This document shows, piece by piece, positions 8,228 to 16,378 of a stretch of DNA of 64,000 nt (positions within the stretch are counted from its first letter, which is position 1; each line of letters opens with the position of its first letter). The notes under the pieces were generated by a model. The model did not search any database and was not told the DNA's origin. It saw only the letters and a program-made list of their open reading frames with translations. Source of the DNA: Leptotrichia shahii. Lineage in GTDB: Bacteria > Fusobacteriota > Fusobacteriia > Fusobacteriales > Leptotrichiaceae. A program made the position numbers and the translations under genes. The DNA lies in assembly GCF_008327825.1 (NCBI RefSeq), contig NZ_AP019827.1:310001-374000 (forward strand), in the 5' to 3' direction.

Positions 8228-9292
8228 TTAATTTACATCATTCAAAAATTTGATATTGTCCATTGATACAGTCAACTCCTCAATGTCTGATTGAATATAA
8301 TATTCATTTGTAGTGTTTATGTCCTCGTGTCCTAGTATATCAGTAATTACAACGCTATTTATTTTCTGATTGTTCATAAAGGTTGCCAATGTTTTTCTAC
8401 AATCGTGTGGCTTATGGCTCATTTCTAAGGCTTCTAGTGTTTTATAAAACTTTTCCCTGAAATAATTTACACGTATAGGCTTATTTTCCTTTTTCTTTTT
8501 CTCAAATATCCATTTTTTATTATATAACAAATATTCCGTTGGACTGCTTTCGTATAGCCCTTTTACCAACTGAAATATATCTTTGTGTATAGGTATCTGC
8601 CTATGCTTTCCTTTTTCTGTCTTGTTTCCACCGTTTATTATTCTACGTAACAAGTCAATATTCTCTTTTTTTAGGTCTGCAAGTTCTCCTATTCTCATAC
8701 CTGTGTAAATCATAATTAGAATATAGTCCACCCACTGTATGCTGATGTTATTCCACAGTTTTTGAATCTCGTAGCCTGTAAACACGTTCTTTTGCCTTTT
8801 ACTGCTTTCCTTTGGCAATCTTATAAACTTTGCTCTGTTCACTGTCATTATCTCAAGTTCCATAGCATAATTGGATAATACTGTTAAAAAGTTCTTTGTG
8901 ATTTTCTTTGTTGCTACACTGCAAGTAAGATTATTTAGTGTATCTTGCATTTGTGGGCCTTTTATTTCCCTGAATACCAAAGTATGCAACGGCTCACATC
9001 TCTTAAAACTATTTTCATATCCCTTTATGGTGCTTTGGGCAACCAATCCTTTCTGATTTTCAATAAACAGCCTATACAAGCCTTTAAACGTCATCGTACT
9101 GTTTTCTAAATCATAGGGATTGTATAAATATTCATTCAGAACTTCCATTGCCTGTTTCCTTGTCTCATAATATCCCAGCGATTTCTGTTTTCCTGTTCTC
9201 CAGTCCGTTACTCTTACACGGTAGGGATTTTTCTTATTCGTTGTTACTTTTGATATGCTCCCCTGCCCATTTGCATTTTTTATTCTTTTCAT
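8228..9292 (-). CDS. Tyrosine recombinase / integrase of element 1
   Basis: A 354-residue phage-type integrase. The N-terminal ~60 residues form an arm-binding domain (YRVRVTDW, then a KSLGYYETRKQAMEVL strand-helix), followed by a core-binding SAM-like domain and the catalytic domain. Catalytic residues can be read: Arg200 in TGMRIGEL, Lys in GNKTEKGKH, His296-x-x-Arg299 in KPHDCRK, His322 in GHEDINTT, and Tyr331 or 332. ATG 9292 sits behind GGTGG; a TTG at 9304 is the alternative. It is the last gene of the minus-strand element operon and lies at the element's left edge, the normal place for an integrase. A broken relative lies at 17,966. Confidence 0.95.
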   Translation of the reverse strand: MKRIKNANGQGSISKVTTNKKNPYRVRVTDWRTGKQKSLGYYETRKQAMEVLNEYLYNPYDLENSTMTFKGLYRLFIENQKGLVAQSTIKGYENSFKRCEPLHTLVFREIKGPQMQDTLNNLTCSVATKKITKNFLTVLSNYAMELEIMTVNRAKFIRLPKESSKRQKNVFTGYEIQKLWNNISIQWVDYILIMIYTGMRIGELADLKKENIDLLRRIINGGNKTEKGKHRQIPIHKDIFQLVKGLYESSPTEYLLYNKKWIFEKKKKENKPIRVNYFREKFYKTLEALEMSHKPHDCRKTLATFMNNQKINSVVITDILGHEDINTTNEYYIQSDIEELTVSMDNIKFLNDVN

Positions 9293-9367
9293 TTCTTCCA
9301 CCAATCCAAAAATCTAGCTAATAGGCACTACTCTGCCCTATAATTTTAATACCGTTTTTTACAATAG

Positions 9368-9586
9368 TCAAAAAAATATTTCAATAAGTTCATTGTTAGA
9401 TAATTCCAATAACTCTTTTAACTGGTATATTTCCGACTGTGTAAAATAATTTTTTCCGTTTATTTTTTTATTAAGTCCGCTTTCCGATATTCTTAATTCC
9501 TTAGCTAATTTCTGGTAATTCAATTTTTTATCCTTTATCTTGAGCTTTAATACGTCGTATGCCATTCTCTTTGCTCTCAAGTTCAA
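9368..9586 (-). CDS. Small helix-turn-helix protein, possible excisionase or regulator
   Basis: A 72-residue protein with a helix-turn-helix like those of small phage regulators: KLAKELRISESGLNKKINGK, then ELLELSNNELIEIFF. The same layout (KKINGK followed by an acidic ...EIF end) is shared with the proteins at 13,224 and at the N-terminus of 18,589, so all three are paralogues or diverged relatives. The start is uncertain: TTG 9586 has GGGGTGAT upstream, while ATG 9565 has no good site. Its place directly upstream of the integrase suggests a role in excision control, which is inference. Confidence 0.7.
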   Translation of the reverse strand: MNLRAKRMAYDVLKLKIKDKKLNYQKLAKELRISESGLNKKINGKNYFTQSEIYQLKELLELSNNELIEIFF

Positions 9587-9604
9587 TTAAATCACCCCGT
9601 TTTG

Positions 9605-10357
9605 TTATTTGAATATCCCTGAAGTAGTAAACAGCCTTTTTCTGTCGTTTATCATTTCAAAAAAGGCCCGAATTTCCATATCATCAAGTTTCATTATTCT
9701 TTTTTTCCTTGCTACTGTGATGTATCTTAATACTTTTTCTATGTCCTCATCTGTATCTTTTATTATTTTTACATCAATAGCATTTGTGATTGCTTCTTTT
9801 TTCCATTTTTTCCAGGTCTTTTCCAATTTTTCTATTTCTTTTTTTCTAATCCAATATTTCTTAAAGTCCTCTCTAACTCCCAGCAACAAATGAATATGTG
9901 GCAAAAGCCTTTTAGAATACTTGTTATAGGATATTTCAACTATCTTTACATAGCCCAGCATTATTGCCTGTATGCTCCTTTTCCTTATGATTTTAGCCAC
10001 TATATCATTATTTTCTCCTACTTCCTTGCTTAATTTTGATAAATCGTTTATTTCTCTGCCGTTAAATGTCATTAGGATATATCGGATTCCATTTTGTTCA
10101 TTGATTTTTTCCTTTAATTTTAGATATGTCTTGTATTTTCTGTTCTCCCTGCATAAAGGACAAGTTTGACGCTTACACCTTGTAACATAGTTTATTTCTC
10201 CTGTTCCAAATAAAAGTTCATTGTTTATGCAATCAAGCGTTTCATTAATTTCACTCGCTTTCCTGTATTCCTCTATGATTTCCAATATCTCTATTATCCT
10301 ATCTGTTTCTTTTTCTGTGTATCTATATCGCTTAGGATAATTTCCCCTTTTCTCCAT
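9605..10357 (-). CDS. Rolling-circle replication initiator, Rep_1-like HUH protein
   Basis: A 250-residue protein. Motif order matches plasmid Rep proteins of the pUB110/pC194 type: zinc motif CKRQTCPLC (61-69), a strand RYILMTFNG (motif 1), VKIVEISYN, the HUH metal site PHIHLLLG (His154, His156), AIDVKIIKD, and a Tyr-containing KVLRYITVARK (Tyr212 the likely nicking residue). Such proteins nick one strand at the double-strand origin. Finding one inside an integrated element with a phage-type integrase is the unusual part. Start ATG 10357 has AAGGAAGTG upstream; TTG 10378 is the alternative. About 540 bp of gene-free DNA lies upstream. Confidence 0.8.
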   Translation of the reverse strand: MEKRGNYPKRYRYTEKETDRIIEILEIIEEYRKASEINETLDCINNELLFGTGEINYVTRCKRQTCPLCRENRKYKTYLKLKEKINEQNGIRYILMTFNGREINDLSKLSKEVGENNDIVAKIIRKRSIQAIMLGYVKIVEISYNKYSKRLLPHIHLLLGVREDFKKYWIRKKEIEKLEKTWKKWKKEAITNAIDVKIIKDTDEDIEKVLRYITVARKKRIMKLDDMEIRAFFEMINDRKRLFTTSGIFK

Positions 10358-10895
10358 TAATTTCACTTCCTTACCCAAATGTTAAATTCGGCGTGCATTA
10401 TCCCTCTCTTTTTTCTATAATTATTTTCCCTTGTGTATGTCTGTATATAATCAATAAATTATCATTGCTTTTCTTTGAAATATATAGATTATTTTGTATT
10501 CTAAGCCTTTATTTATGCTATCTAGATTATATCTTTGAATGAAAAATGATTAAAAATGTAAAATTCAATCCCACATTACTATATAAAGAAAAGAAAATAA
10601 TTTTTTGTTCATTCAAAATCACGTAATTTTTTTAACCTTGTATTAATCTTACATTTTTGGTTGTTATGGTATCTAACTTTACATTTCTATTTCCTGTTTT
10701 TTACTTCAAAAATGTATAATTTGTTATGGTATTTAATATTACATTTTTATTCTTTTATCATTTAAAGATTAGGGCCTAAAATTTTGATTGTCTTAACTGC
10801 TGTGATATGGTATAATTGATATATAAAAATACACCAAAATAATTATGATTGCTTGTTATAACACTCCCCCTTTTGTGAAATAACAGGCATTTTTT
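10358..10895. other. Gene-free stretch upstream of rep with repeated TTACATTT motifs
   Basis: No gene seen. TTACATTT or its complement occurs several times (about 10,551, 10,639, 10,680, 10,710, 10,740), two of them in a repeated block TTGTTATGGTATyTAA near 10,655 and 10,716. A rep promoter, operator or replication origin would fit this position, but I cannot tell which. Confidence 0.45.
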
Positions 10896-11048
10896 TTATT
10901 TCTTATTCTTTTTATTTGGCTTAAAAACTTGGGTAGTGTTCCCATAGTTCACTTTGCCACATTTCTTGCATTTTGTAACATAATATACACAACTGTTTTC
11001 TATTCCAAATAAGAATGTTCCGCAATGCTTACAATATACTGATTTCAT
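10896..11048 (-). CDS. Com-like zinc-ribbon protein
   Basis: A 50-residue protein with two CxxC knuckles (CKHCG near the start, CKKCGK in the middle) spaced as in Com, the Mu phage zinc-ribbon translational regulator, and in many phage Com-family proteins. ATG 11048 has a textbook AAAGGAG 6 bp upstream; a longer 68-codon version from 11102 also has a weak site (AAGGGA). Likely role is RNA or DNA binding within the element's control circuit; this is inferred from family likeness only. Confidence 0.65.
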   Translation of the reverse strand: MKSVYCKHCGTFLFGIENSCVYYVTKCKKCGKVNYGNTTQVFKPNKKNKK

Positions 11049-11110
11049 ATTTTCTCCTTTTGCTGTTATTAAGACTTTTCTTAATATATCTATTTTATCC
11101 ATTCTATCCC

Positions 11111-11317
11111 TTAATTGTATGCTAACGCTGTTATCTTTATACCAAGATTCATTAATTCATATATTGATGTTAAATGTCGTTCATATAGCTTATAATCGTC
11201 TATTTCCTTATCTAATTTCTTTATCACGCTTTCTATATCCTCGTTATAATTTTTATGTTTCTGTATCTTTTGAATATTTTTTCTAACATTAGGCATTTTC
11301 TTTTCGTATTTTCCCAT
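11111..11317 (-). CDS. Small hypothetical protein of element 1
   Basis: 68 residues, strongly charged and mostly helical (KKLDKEIDDYKLYERHL), with no family I recognise. ATG 11317 is preceded by GAGGAG with good spacing, so it is probably translated. It lies between the 49-residue gene and the Com-like gene in the same direction, within the element's minus-strand operon. Confidence 0.6.
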   Translation of the reverse strand: MGKYEKKMPNVRKNIQKIQKHKNYNEDIESVIKKLDKEIDDYKLYERHLTSIYELMNLGIKITALAYN

Positions 11318-11356
11318 TACTTTTCTCCTCTAACTTTTATAGTTTTGTAATTTTTT

Positions 11357-11506
11357 TCATTTTTTTACACAACTTTTTATGGTTTTGTAATTTTTGTTTG
11401 TTGGTATTCCTAACTTAATTAATAATTTTTCCATTTCTTCCAAGCTTAATTGTTTAAATGCTTTGATTATCGCCTTTGCTCTTTCGCCACTGTTTGCTTT
11501 CTCCAT
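11357..11506 (-). CDS. Small hypothetical protein of element 1 (49 residues)
   Basis: A short open frame that opens with MEKANSGERAKAIIKAF and continues with an LSLEEMEKLLIKLGI helix. ATG 11506 is preceded by GGAGAAATTTAAAA (GGAG at 13-bp distance, slightly long). Two near-identical segments (AGTTTTGTAATTTTT type, about 11,340 and 11,382) lie at or just past its 3' end. No family recognised; the amphipathic helices suggest a small protein-binding factor. Confidence 0.5.
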   Translation of the reverse strand: MEKANSGERAKAIIKAFKQLSLEEMEKLLIKLGIPTNKNYKTIKSCVKK

Positions 11507-11584
11507 TTTTAAATTTCTCCTATTTTTTCAAATTTAAAGCCTAAAATTACAATTATCTTGAAAAATTAGGCTATTTTTTTATAA

Positions 11585-12454
11585 TTAATATCCTATTTTC
11601 CACACAGGCCCATTATCTACGTTTTCAATTCTCTGCAATGCTTTTAACAGCACCTTAGCCTTGATTTCCGTTCTGTCCTTTACTTCCTGATACATAAGTA
11701 CAAAAGGTATATTTTCTGCCATACATTCGTTTATAACAGCCGCCATAATCAATTCTACCTGCTGTAATATTCCTAATTGTCCTTGCGTCAATTCGTCTCT
11801 TTTGATTCCTTTAGGTATTCCAGCAATGTTCCGTGCCAAGTTTGAATAATGAATATAATATATTCTCTGCTTCTCTTTTCTTACTTTCCCATACTCCAGC
11901 AATGCCTTTAGATTCAATGTTTCAATGTTCCTTGTTACTTTGCTTAATTCCCTTGCCTGTAGCCTTGCAAGCTCCTCTAATTGCCTGTTTTGATTTTCTA
12001 AATAGTCTATATACTCAATCACGGCTTTTCTTACAAATTTACTTTCCCTCATTAAAACTTGTTTGGCTTGTGGCAATCCAAGTATGTACATCAGTTGCTT
12101 TCTATTCCATTGGTCAATATATTCACTTTCTATAATCGAGGTCGAGGAAATTTTTCCTTTACCTATTTTTTCATTTAACAGTAATAATTTTTGCTGTGAG
12201 GTCTCCAAAATATTTTGGACACCTAAGTTTTCACTAAGGTAATTTTTAAGCCCTGTTATTTCTTCAGAAAATTCATTTTTTATGATACTGATTAATGTAT
12301 CGTGTCTTAATTCAATAAATTTCCCTCTTTTAATTTCTGATTCCGTTAATGTCCCAGCCTTTGCCTTTTCTTCATATTCCTTTTCTCTAAGTTCATTGAT
12401 TTTCTTTAATAAATCCCTACTTGTTATCATTTCTTTATTTTCCATTAATTCCAT
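11585..12454 (-). CDS. Rha-like phage regulatory protein
   Basis: A 289-residue protein. Its N-terminal half has the pattern of Rha-family phage proteins: MITSRDLLKKINELRE, an ELRHDTLISII segment, SEYIDQWNRKQLMYILGL, then VRKAVIEYIDYLE. The C-terminal half is helical (coiled-coil around RQLEELARLQARELSK) and ends in an unassigned domain. Rha-type proteins act as antirepressors or interfere with host IHF-deficient growth in lambdoid phages; here the function is inferred. ATG 12454 follows GGAGG. It overlaps the preceding 82-codon gene by 20 bp, indicating one operon. Confidence 0.65.
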   Translation of the reverse strand: MELMENKEMITSRDLLKKINELREKEYEEKAKAGTLTESEIKRGKFIELRHDTLISIIKNEFSEEITGLKNYLSENLGVQNILETSQQKLLLLNEKIGKGKISSTSIIESEYIDQWNRKQLMYILGLPQAKQVLMRESKFVRKAVIEYIDYLENQNRQLEELARLQARELSKVTRNIETLNLKALLEYGKVRKEKQRIYYIHYSNLARNIAGIPKGIKRDELTQGQLGILQQVELIMAAVINECMAENIPFVLMYQEVKDRTEIKAKVLLKALQRIENVDNGPVWKIGY

Positions 12455-12683
12455 TTCCTATCTCCTCCATTTCCATTCTTGCCACTTGCTTTCCTAATTT
12501 AAAAAAAGTTTTTTGTGTTTCTACAAGTAAATCAGCAAAAAAATTACTCGCCTCTCTACTGCTTTTAAGTTCTTTCATTACAATATCCATTTTTCTTTTA
12601 CAACGTATCTCAAGTTCTATATCTGCCCATTCAAGTATTGCTTCTTCCATACTTTTTTTCGCTTTCTCTTTCATTTCTTCCAT
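12435..12683 (-). CDS. Small charged hypothetical protein of element 1
   Basis: 82 residues, Lys/Glu-rich and almost entirely helical (MEEMKEKAKKSMEEAILEW). AAGGAGTG precedes ATG 12683 at a usable distance. It overlaps the start of the Rha-like gene by 20 bp and follows the 107-residue gene by 14 bp. Possibly a small structural or partner protein; nothing more can be said. Confidence 0.6.
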   Translation of the reverse strand: MEEMKEKAKKSMEEAILEWADIELEIRCKRKMDIVMKELKSSREASNFFADLLVETQKTFFKLGKQVARMEMEEIGNGINGK

Positions 12684-12697
12684 TTAATCCACACTCC

Positions 12698-13021
12698 TTA
12701 ATTTGATTTATTCAATATTTCTTTTATCGTTTTTTCTTCCTCTGTAAATACATCAATTACAACTATGCTTTCACGTATAACATTTTCAATATCCATATTA
12801 CTGATGTTTTCCTTGTATGTTTTTTGTATATCTTCATTGATTGTTATTTCTTCCCTTGCTACCTGTATAACTGTAAACAGTTCAATTAATTTTTCTTTTA
12901 CTTTTTCATTCTTAACAAGTTTTAGGCTTTCACGTTCTGCATACCTTTCTTTTTGCCATATTTCTTCCCTTATTTCGTCTGCCTTGTCGCCTAATATTTC
13001 TTCTCTTATTTTCTTTTCCAT
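12698..13021 (-). CDS. Hypothetical coiled-coil protein of element 1
   Basis: 107 residues from ATG 13021 (GTG 13030 and GTG 13027 are alternatives; GAAGAG lies upstream). Highly charged, predicted helical, with KKIREEILGDKADEIREEIW near the start and an acidic C-terminal part. No family recognised. It sits in the tightly packed minus-strand operon of element 1. Confidence 0.6.
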   Translation of the reverse strand: MEKKIREEILGDKADEIREEIWQKERYAERESLKLVKNEKVKEKLIELFTVIQVAREEITINEDIQKTYKENISNMDIENVIRESIVVIDVFTEEEKTIKEILNKSN

Positions 13022-13034
13022 TTGCACCACTCTT

Positions 13035-13142
13035 CTATTTAAATATTTTCTTGATTCTGTTAATGATTTTATTTTGTTCCTTTTCCCTTGCCTTGTCGCT
13101 GTTTTTGTTTACCATTCCTATGGCTTCAAATTTGTGTTTCAT
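13035..13142 (-). CDS. Very small basic protein of element 1 (35 residues)
   Basis: Short frame starting MKHKFEAIGMVNKNSDKARE with a basic C-terminal helix (IINRIKKIFK). The start at 13142 is preceded by GGAGAGG 6 bp away, a strong site, which is the main reason to call it. It ends 13 bp before the next gene start. Function unknown. Confidence 0.45.
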   Translation of the reverse strand: MKHKFEAIGMVNKNSDKAREKEQNKIINRIKKIFK

Positions 13143-13223
13143 TTCTTACCTCTCCTATCCTTTTTTTTTAATATTACTCGGCTAAAATTTCAGCCCATCT
13201 CAACTCAAATTTGAATTGAGTAC

Positions 13224-13427
13224 CTACTTGTTTATAAAGATTTCTACTACTTCATCATTGGTTAAATTTAAGATTTTTTTGATTTTGGCTATTTCCCTTG
13301 AATTAAATGGAATTTTCCCATTAATTTTATTGTTAAAGCTAGAAACATTTGATTTTATTTTTTTGGAAAAATCCCTATAATTAAAATCATATTCCCTTAA
13401 TTTAGCTTTCAATTTGTTTGATTTCAT
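13224..13427 (-). CDS. Small helix-turn-helix protein, first gene of the element operon
   Basis: 67 residues: a helix-turn-helix around DFSKKIKSNVSSFNNKINGK, then IAKIKKILNLTNDEVVEIF. Same architecture as the proteins at 9,368 and the N-terminus of 18,589. AGGAGGG lies ahead of ATG 13427. It is the first gene after the leftward promoter and stands back-to-back with the repressor gene at 13,605, the position of a Cro-like regulator. The Cro-like role is inferred from position. Confidence 0.7.
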   Translation of the reverse strand: MKSNKLKAKLREYDFNYRDFSKKIKSNVSSFNNKINGKIPFNSREIAKIKKILNLTNDEVVEIFINK

Positions 13428-13484
13428 TATTTATCCCTCCTATAATTTATTACCTATCACTTATATCGGTAATGTTATAGGTTA

Positions 13485-13513
13485 TTTATATCACATAGTT
13501 TTATAAAAGTCAA
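13485..13513 (-). promoter_or_regulatory. Leftward promoter of the element 1 operon
   Basis: On the minus strand: TTGACT (13513-13508), exactly 17 bp, TATAAA (13490-13485), 58 bp before the HTH gene at 13,427. Confidence 0.7.
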
Positions 13514-13521
13514 ACAAAATT

Positions 13522-13549
13522 TTGCTTTTTTAAAAAATTATGATATATT
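13522..13549 (+). promoter_or_regulatory. Rightward promoter of the repressor gene
   Basis: TTGCTT (13522-13527), 16-bp spacer, TATATT (13544-13549), about 55 bp ahead of ATG 13605. Confidence 0.6.
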
Positions 13550-13604
13550 ACTTATGTAATACATAGGTTACTTTTGTATAAAATTATTGGATTGGAGTAG
13601 AAAA

Positions 13605-14336
13605 ATGAATAATATAGCAAGGATAATTAAGGCATTAATGGAAATTCATAATTTAACACAAGTTGATTTTGCTGTAAAAAGTGATGTCCCACTGCCAACA
13701 GTTAGAAAATATTTACGTTCTGAATTTAACCCAACTAAAAAGAATATTGAAAAAATAGAAAAACATTTTGAACTAGAATTAAAAAAAATACTTGAAATTA
13801 ATTTTGATAATCTTGACGAAATAGAAGAAGTAGAATTTTTTTATAAAAAACGCTTAGAAAAAGAAAATGCTATTTATCAAGAATTATATCAACTTGAAAA
13901 TTTAATGATAGATAATTATAATGGAATAAATTCGCAGTACGAAAAAGATAATGGAACAAATTTTTTTGAAGATTTACTAATAGCTGGCGACGAAGTGGAA
14001 AAATTAAAAAATACGCTCGAACTTTTAAAAAAACTTTCTAGCGACAACAAAAATTTTTTAAAAAAAGATAATCAATCACTTGAAAAGCCTAACAAAAAAA
14101 ACTTTGACGATTTTAAAACAAGTGATAAAATTTTAATAGATTTATTGAAATGTTTAGATTTTGATATACAAGTTATCGAAAAAACACGAAAATTTATAAT
14201 AAAAAAAGAAAAATCAACTTATAAAATGGATTCTATGCTTTTTGAAAATATATTAATGTTACTAAAAAAAGATGTATCGGATAATTTTTTGAAATACTTA
14301 AAAATTTTAGATATTGAAATTAAAGACACCGATTAA
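13605..14336 (+). CDS. Phage-type repressor with N-terminal helix-turn-helix
   Basis: A 243-residue protein. Residues ~1-60 form a helix-turn-helix (IKALMEIHNLTQVDFAVKSD, then VPLPTVRKYLRSEFNP). The rest is a long, charged, helical region with no sign of the S24 autoproteolysis domain, so induction by LexA-type self-cleavage is unlikely. It is the only element 1 gene on the plus strand before the gene-poor region, and it stands opposite the leftward operon, the classic place for a CI-like repressor. ATG 13605 has GGAG 7 bp upstream; the TTG at 13587 overlaps that site. Confidence 0.75.
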   Translation: MNNIARIIKALMEIHNLTQVDFAVKSDVPLPTVRKYLRSEFNPTKKNIEKIEKHFELELKKILEINFDNLDEIEEVEFFYKKRLEKENAIYQELYQLENLMIDNYNGINSQYEKDNGTNFFEDLLIAGDEVEKLKNTLELLKKLSSDNKNFLKKDNQSLEKPNKKNFDDFKTSDKILIDLLKCLDFDIQVIEKTRKFIIKKEKSTYKMDSMLFENILMLLKKDVSDNFLKYLKILDIEIKDTD

Positions 14337-16039
14337 TCAAACAGCAAAACTTCTGCCATCTCAAAACGACTGAACGAATTGTGCACCCATAATTAAATGA
14401 CTGGGTAAATCGCCTACCCATAGTTAAAGGACTAGGCGAATTGTCTACCCCTATTGAACGGATTATTAAGGGAGTCCGTTAAAATGACCCCCTTTGAAGT
14501 GCATAGATAAAATCTACTGTGTTATCTTGTTAGCCAGTATATAAAATTTATATATCAGATAACGGGCTATGTTAAACTTAGGTCGTGAATAATCATTGAA
14601 TACAGCCAATAGGGATAAACTCCCCTTTGGTTGTTTTTATTTCTCCGTTTGTGGGGAAAAGTCAATAAACAATATATTTTGCTGTTTGCCCTCGCCCTTA
14701 TGGCGAACGTGATTTTATTCCAGTTATTTTTTGAATCACTGTCTGTGATTCAGAATTATACCGTCAATTTCCCTTATAACTTTTTCTAGTATAAATAAGT
14801 GATAACCCTGATATGGAAATTTTTTGTACCGTGAATTGATTACTTGTGAAATACAACCTTGTATAAGCGAAATACAAGCCTATACACGCTCTTTATTTCA
14901 TTTCTTGATATTTCCAAGTACAACTTATCTATACACAAGTTATGATTGTAAACTTACCGATATTTAAATTTACATTTGGGCCTATTCCTTAAATCCGGAT
15001 AAGCACGTTAAGATTAAAAAATAAAACATTTTTTTAATGTTAATAGAAATTAAATTGTTGGCTTTTGTTAAGTTTTTATATCCGTACTGCATAAATCTAA
15101 CTTAGGGAGTTTTTTTATACCCTAATTCAAATTTAGTGTTTCCTAAAATTATTTTTACAATGAATCAGCAAGTTAAGATTATTTCAAATTTTAGTATTTT
15201 TTAGTAATTTATATTTTCTATTTCTCAATTTATTCATAAGACGTTCACAGACGAACGTAGAGTGGGTATCACGTTCGATAAATTAAATTTTGGTATTAAT
15301 CTATGGATAGAGCATAAATCTCTCTTAAATCGCTTAATTTCCATTAAAAAACTATTTTTATTTTTTAATTATAACGTGCTATTTGCGTTTTTATAGGCTG
15401 TTCTAACAATAGGCCCATTTGTTATTAGCTGTTACTTAAATTTAAGTAGTAGCTTCAGCGTTATTCTTTGTGAAGTATGTAGGTAAAATATTTTACTCAC
15501 ATCATTTTTGAATAGGTCTGCGGAAATTTCAGCCAACCCCAATACGATAACTTAAATTTAAGGTTTCATAAAAATTACTACAAATTACTACACAAAAATA
15601 CCCCTCCTGAAATATTAGGGGAGCTTTTACCTGATATGGAAATTTTTCGCATCAGCTTTTATAATTTGATTCCGTAATTTTTTGGAGTGAAATTTTTATA
15701 ATTTATATTTCAACACTTATTCTTAAAATCAATTTTAAGGTGGCTAGCGTTTCGCTCACGTTCGTTTACAAACAACTATGTCTTGGTATATTTTGGCTCT
15801 TAAATCGCTTTATATTTATTGCTGATTAGTAATATTTTGTGTTATTTCCGTTTTTATGTCCGTTTTAGTAAATAGAAAAAATGTTTGTAAGTACCTAAAT
15901 ATAGGGTATTTATAGATTTCCTAGATAAAAAAAGCGGAACGGACATTAATTTAAAAAATAATAGTGTGCGTAAATTAATTGGGACTCGCTAGACCCACAG
16001 GGCAAAAAAATCTCTCCAAAGTACCTTTTCATTTTTGCA
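14337..16039. other. 1.7-kb gene-free region of element 1
   Basis: No convincing gene in six frames. It begins with three 31-bp tandem repeats and three stem-loops (14,368-14,480). A hairpin CCAATAGGGA/TCCCCTTTGG lies near 14,604-14,632. Two diverged copies of a module run at about 15,240-15,420 and 15,735-15,885 (shared CTTAAATCGCTT, then a GTTTTTAT-type end). ACCTGATATGGAAATTTTT occurs near 14,806 and 15,630. An inverted repeat ACGTTC/GAACGT sits at about 15,242. It could be structured RNA, origin DNA or decayed genes. Confidence 0.5.
14368..14460 (+). repeat. Three 31-bp imperfect tandem repeats
   Basis: Units at 14368-14398, 14399-14429 and 14430-14460, each starting GACT and each with ACCC in the middle. 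Overlapping stem-loops cross the unit junctions: ACCCA/TGGGT (14385-14406), CGCCTA/TAGGCG (14411-14438), AACGGA/TCCGTT (14457-14480). The arms differ in each stem but stay complementary. Confidence 0.7.
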
Positions 16040-16073
16040 TAAAAAAATCACAGCTAAATTAATAACTGTGATT
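16040..16073 (-). terminator. Terminator of the DinJ-YafQ operon
   Basis: Stem AATCACAG/CTGTGATT (16046-16053, 16066-16073), with a T run on the minus strand. A close copy follows the decayed locus at 20,116-20,143. Confidence 0.8.
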
Positions 16074-16081
16074 CGTTTATC

Positions 16082-16378
16082 TTATCCAAATAGGTCGCTG
16101 TGAGTTCCTGTATCTGTTAATAACAGTATCAAGCCCTTTTCTGTTATCTTGTATATCAATAGCCAATCAGGTGCTATATGGCACTCACGATGTCCTACAT
16201 AGTCTCCTATCAAAGAATGGTCTTTATTCTTTTCAGGTAACTTCTCCCCTTTTGCCAGCATTTCTATAACTTCATTTAATAAACTTGTATTATATCCACG
16301 TCTTTCTACACGTTTCAAACTTTTGCGAAATTGTTTAGTTGTATGTATCGAGTATATCATTTTATCATTATTCTTCAT
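16082..16378 (-). CDS. yafQ: YafQ-family toxin (RelE superfamily mRNA interferase)
   Basis: A 98-residue type II toxin that would cut mRNA on the ribosome. The active-site pattern of YafQ is complete: DHSLIGDYVGHRECHIAPDW, then YKI, and the C-terminal GTHSDLFG, so His and Asp residues equivalent to the catalytic set are all present. The start overlaps the end of the antitoxin gene by 11 bp, the usual coupling. A near-identical locus at 20,152 has lost almost all of this gene, so the pair appears to have been duplicated with the two tandem elements. Confidence 0.93.
   Translation of the reverse strand: MKNNDKMIYSIHTTKQFRKSLKRVERRGYNTSLLNEVIEMLAKGEKLPEKNKDHSLIGDYVGHRECHIAPDWLLIYKITEKGLILLLTDTGTHSDLFG

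Larger units (their letters stand above)
13450..13571. promoter_or_regulatory. Divergent promoter-operator region of element 1
   Basis: Contains three copies of an octamer ATAGGTWA: TTACCTAT (13450-13457, inverted), ATAGGTTA (13477-13484) and ATAGGTTA (13563-13570). The first two form an inverted pair beside the leftward -10 box. The third lies downstream of the rightward -10 box. They are good candidates for the repressor's operators. Confidence 0.55.

Noticed and set aside
11833-13214. Long plus-strand frames (100-149 codons) opposite the element operon
   Set aside because: Ser/Phe/Ile-rich shadow frames of the minus-strand genes, which have good ribosome sites and protein-like sequence.
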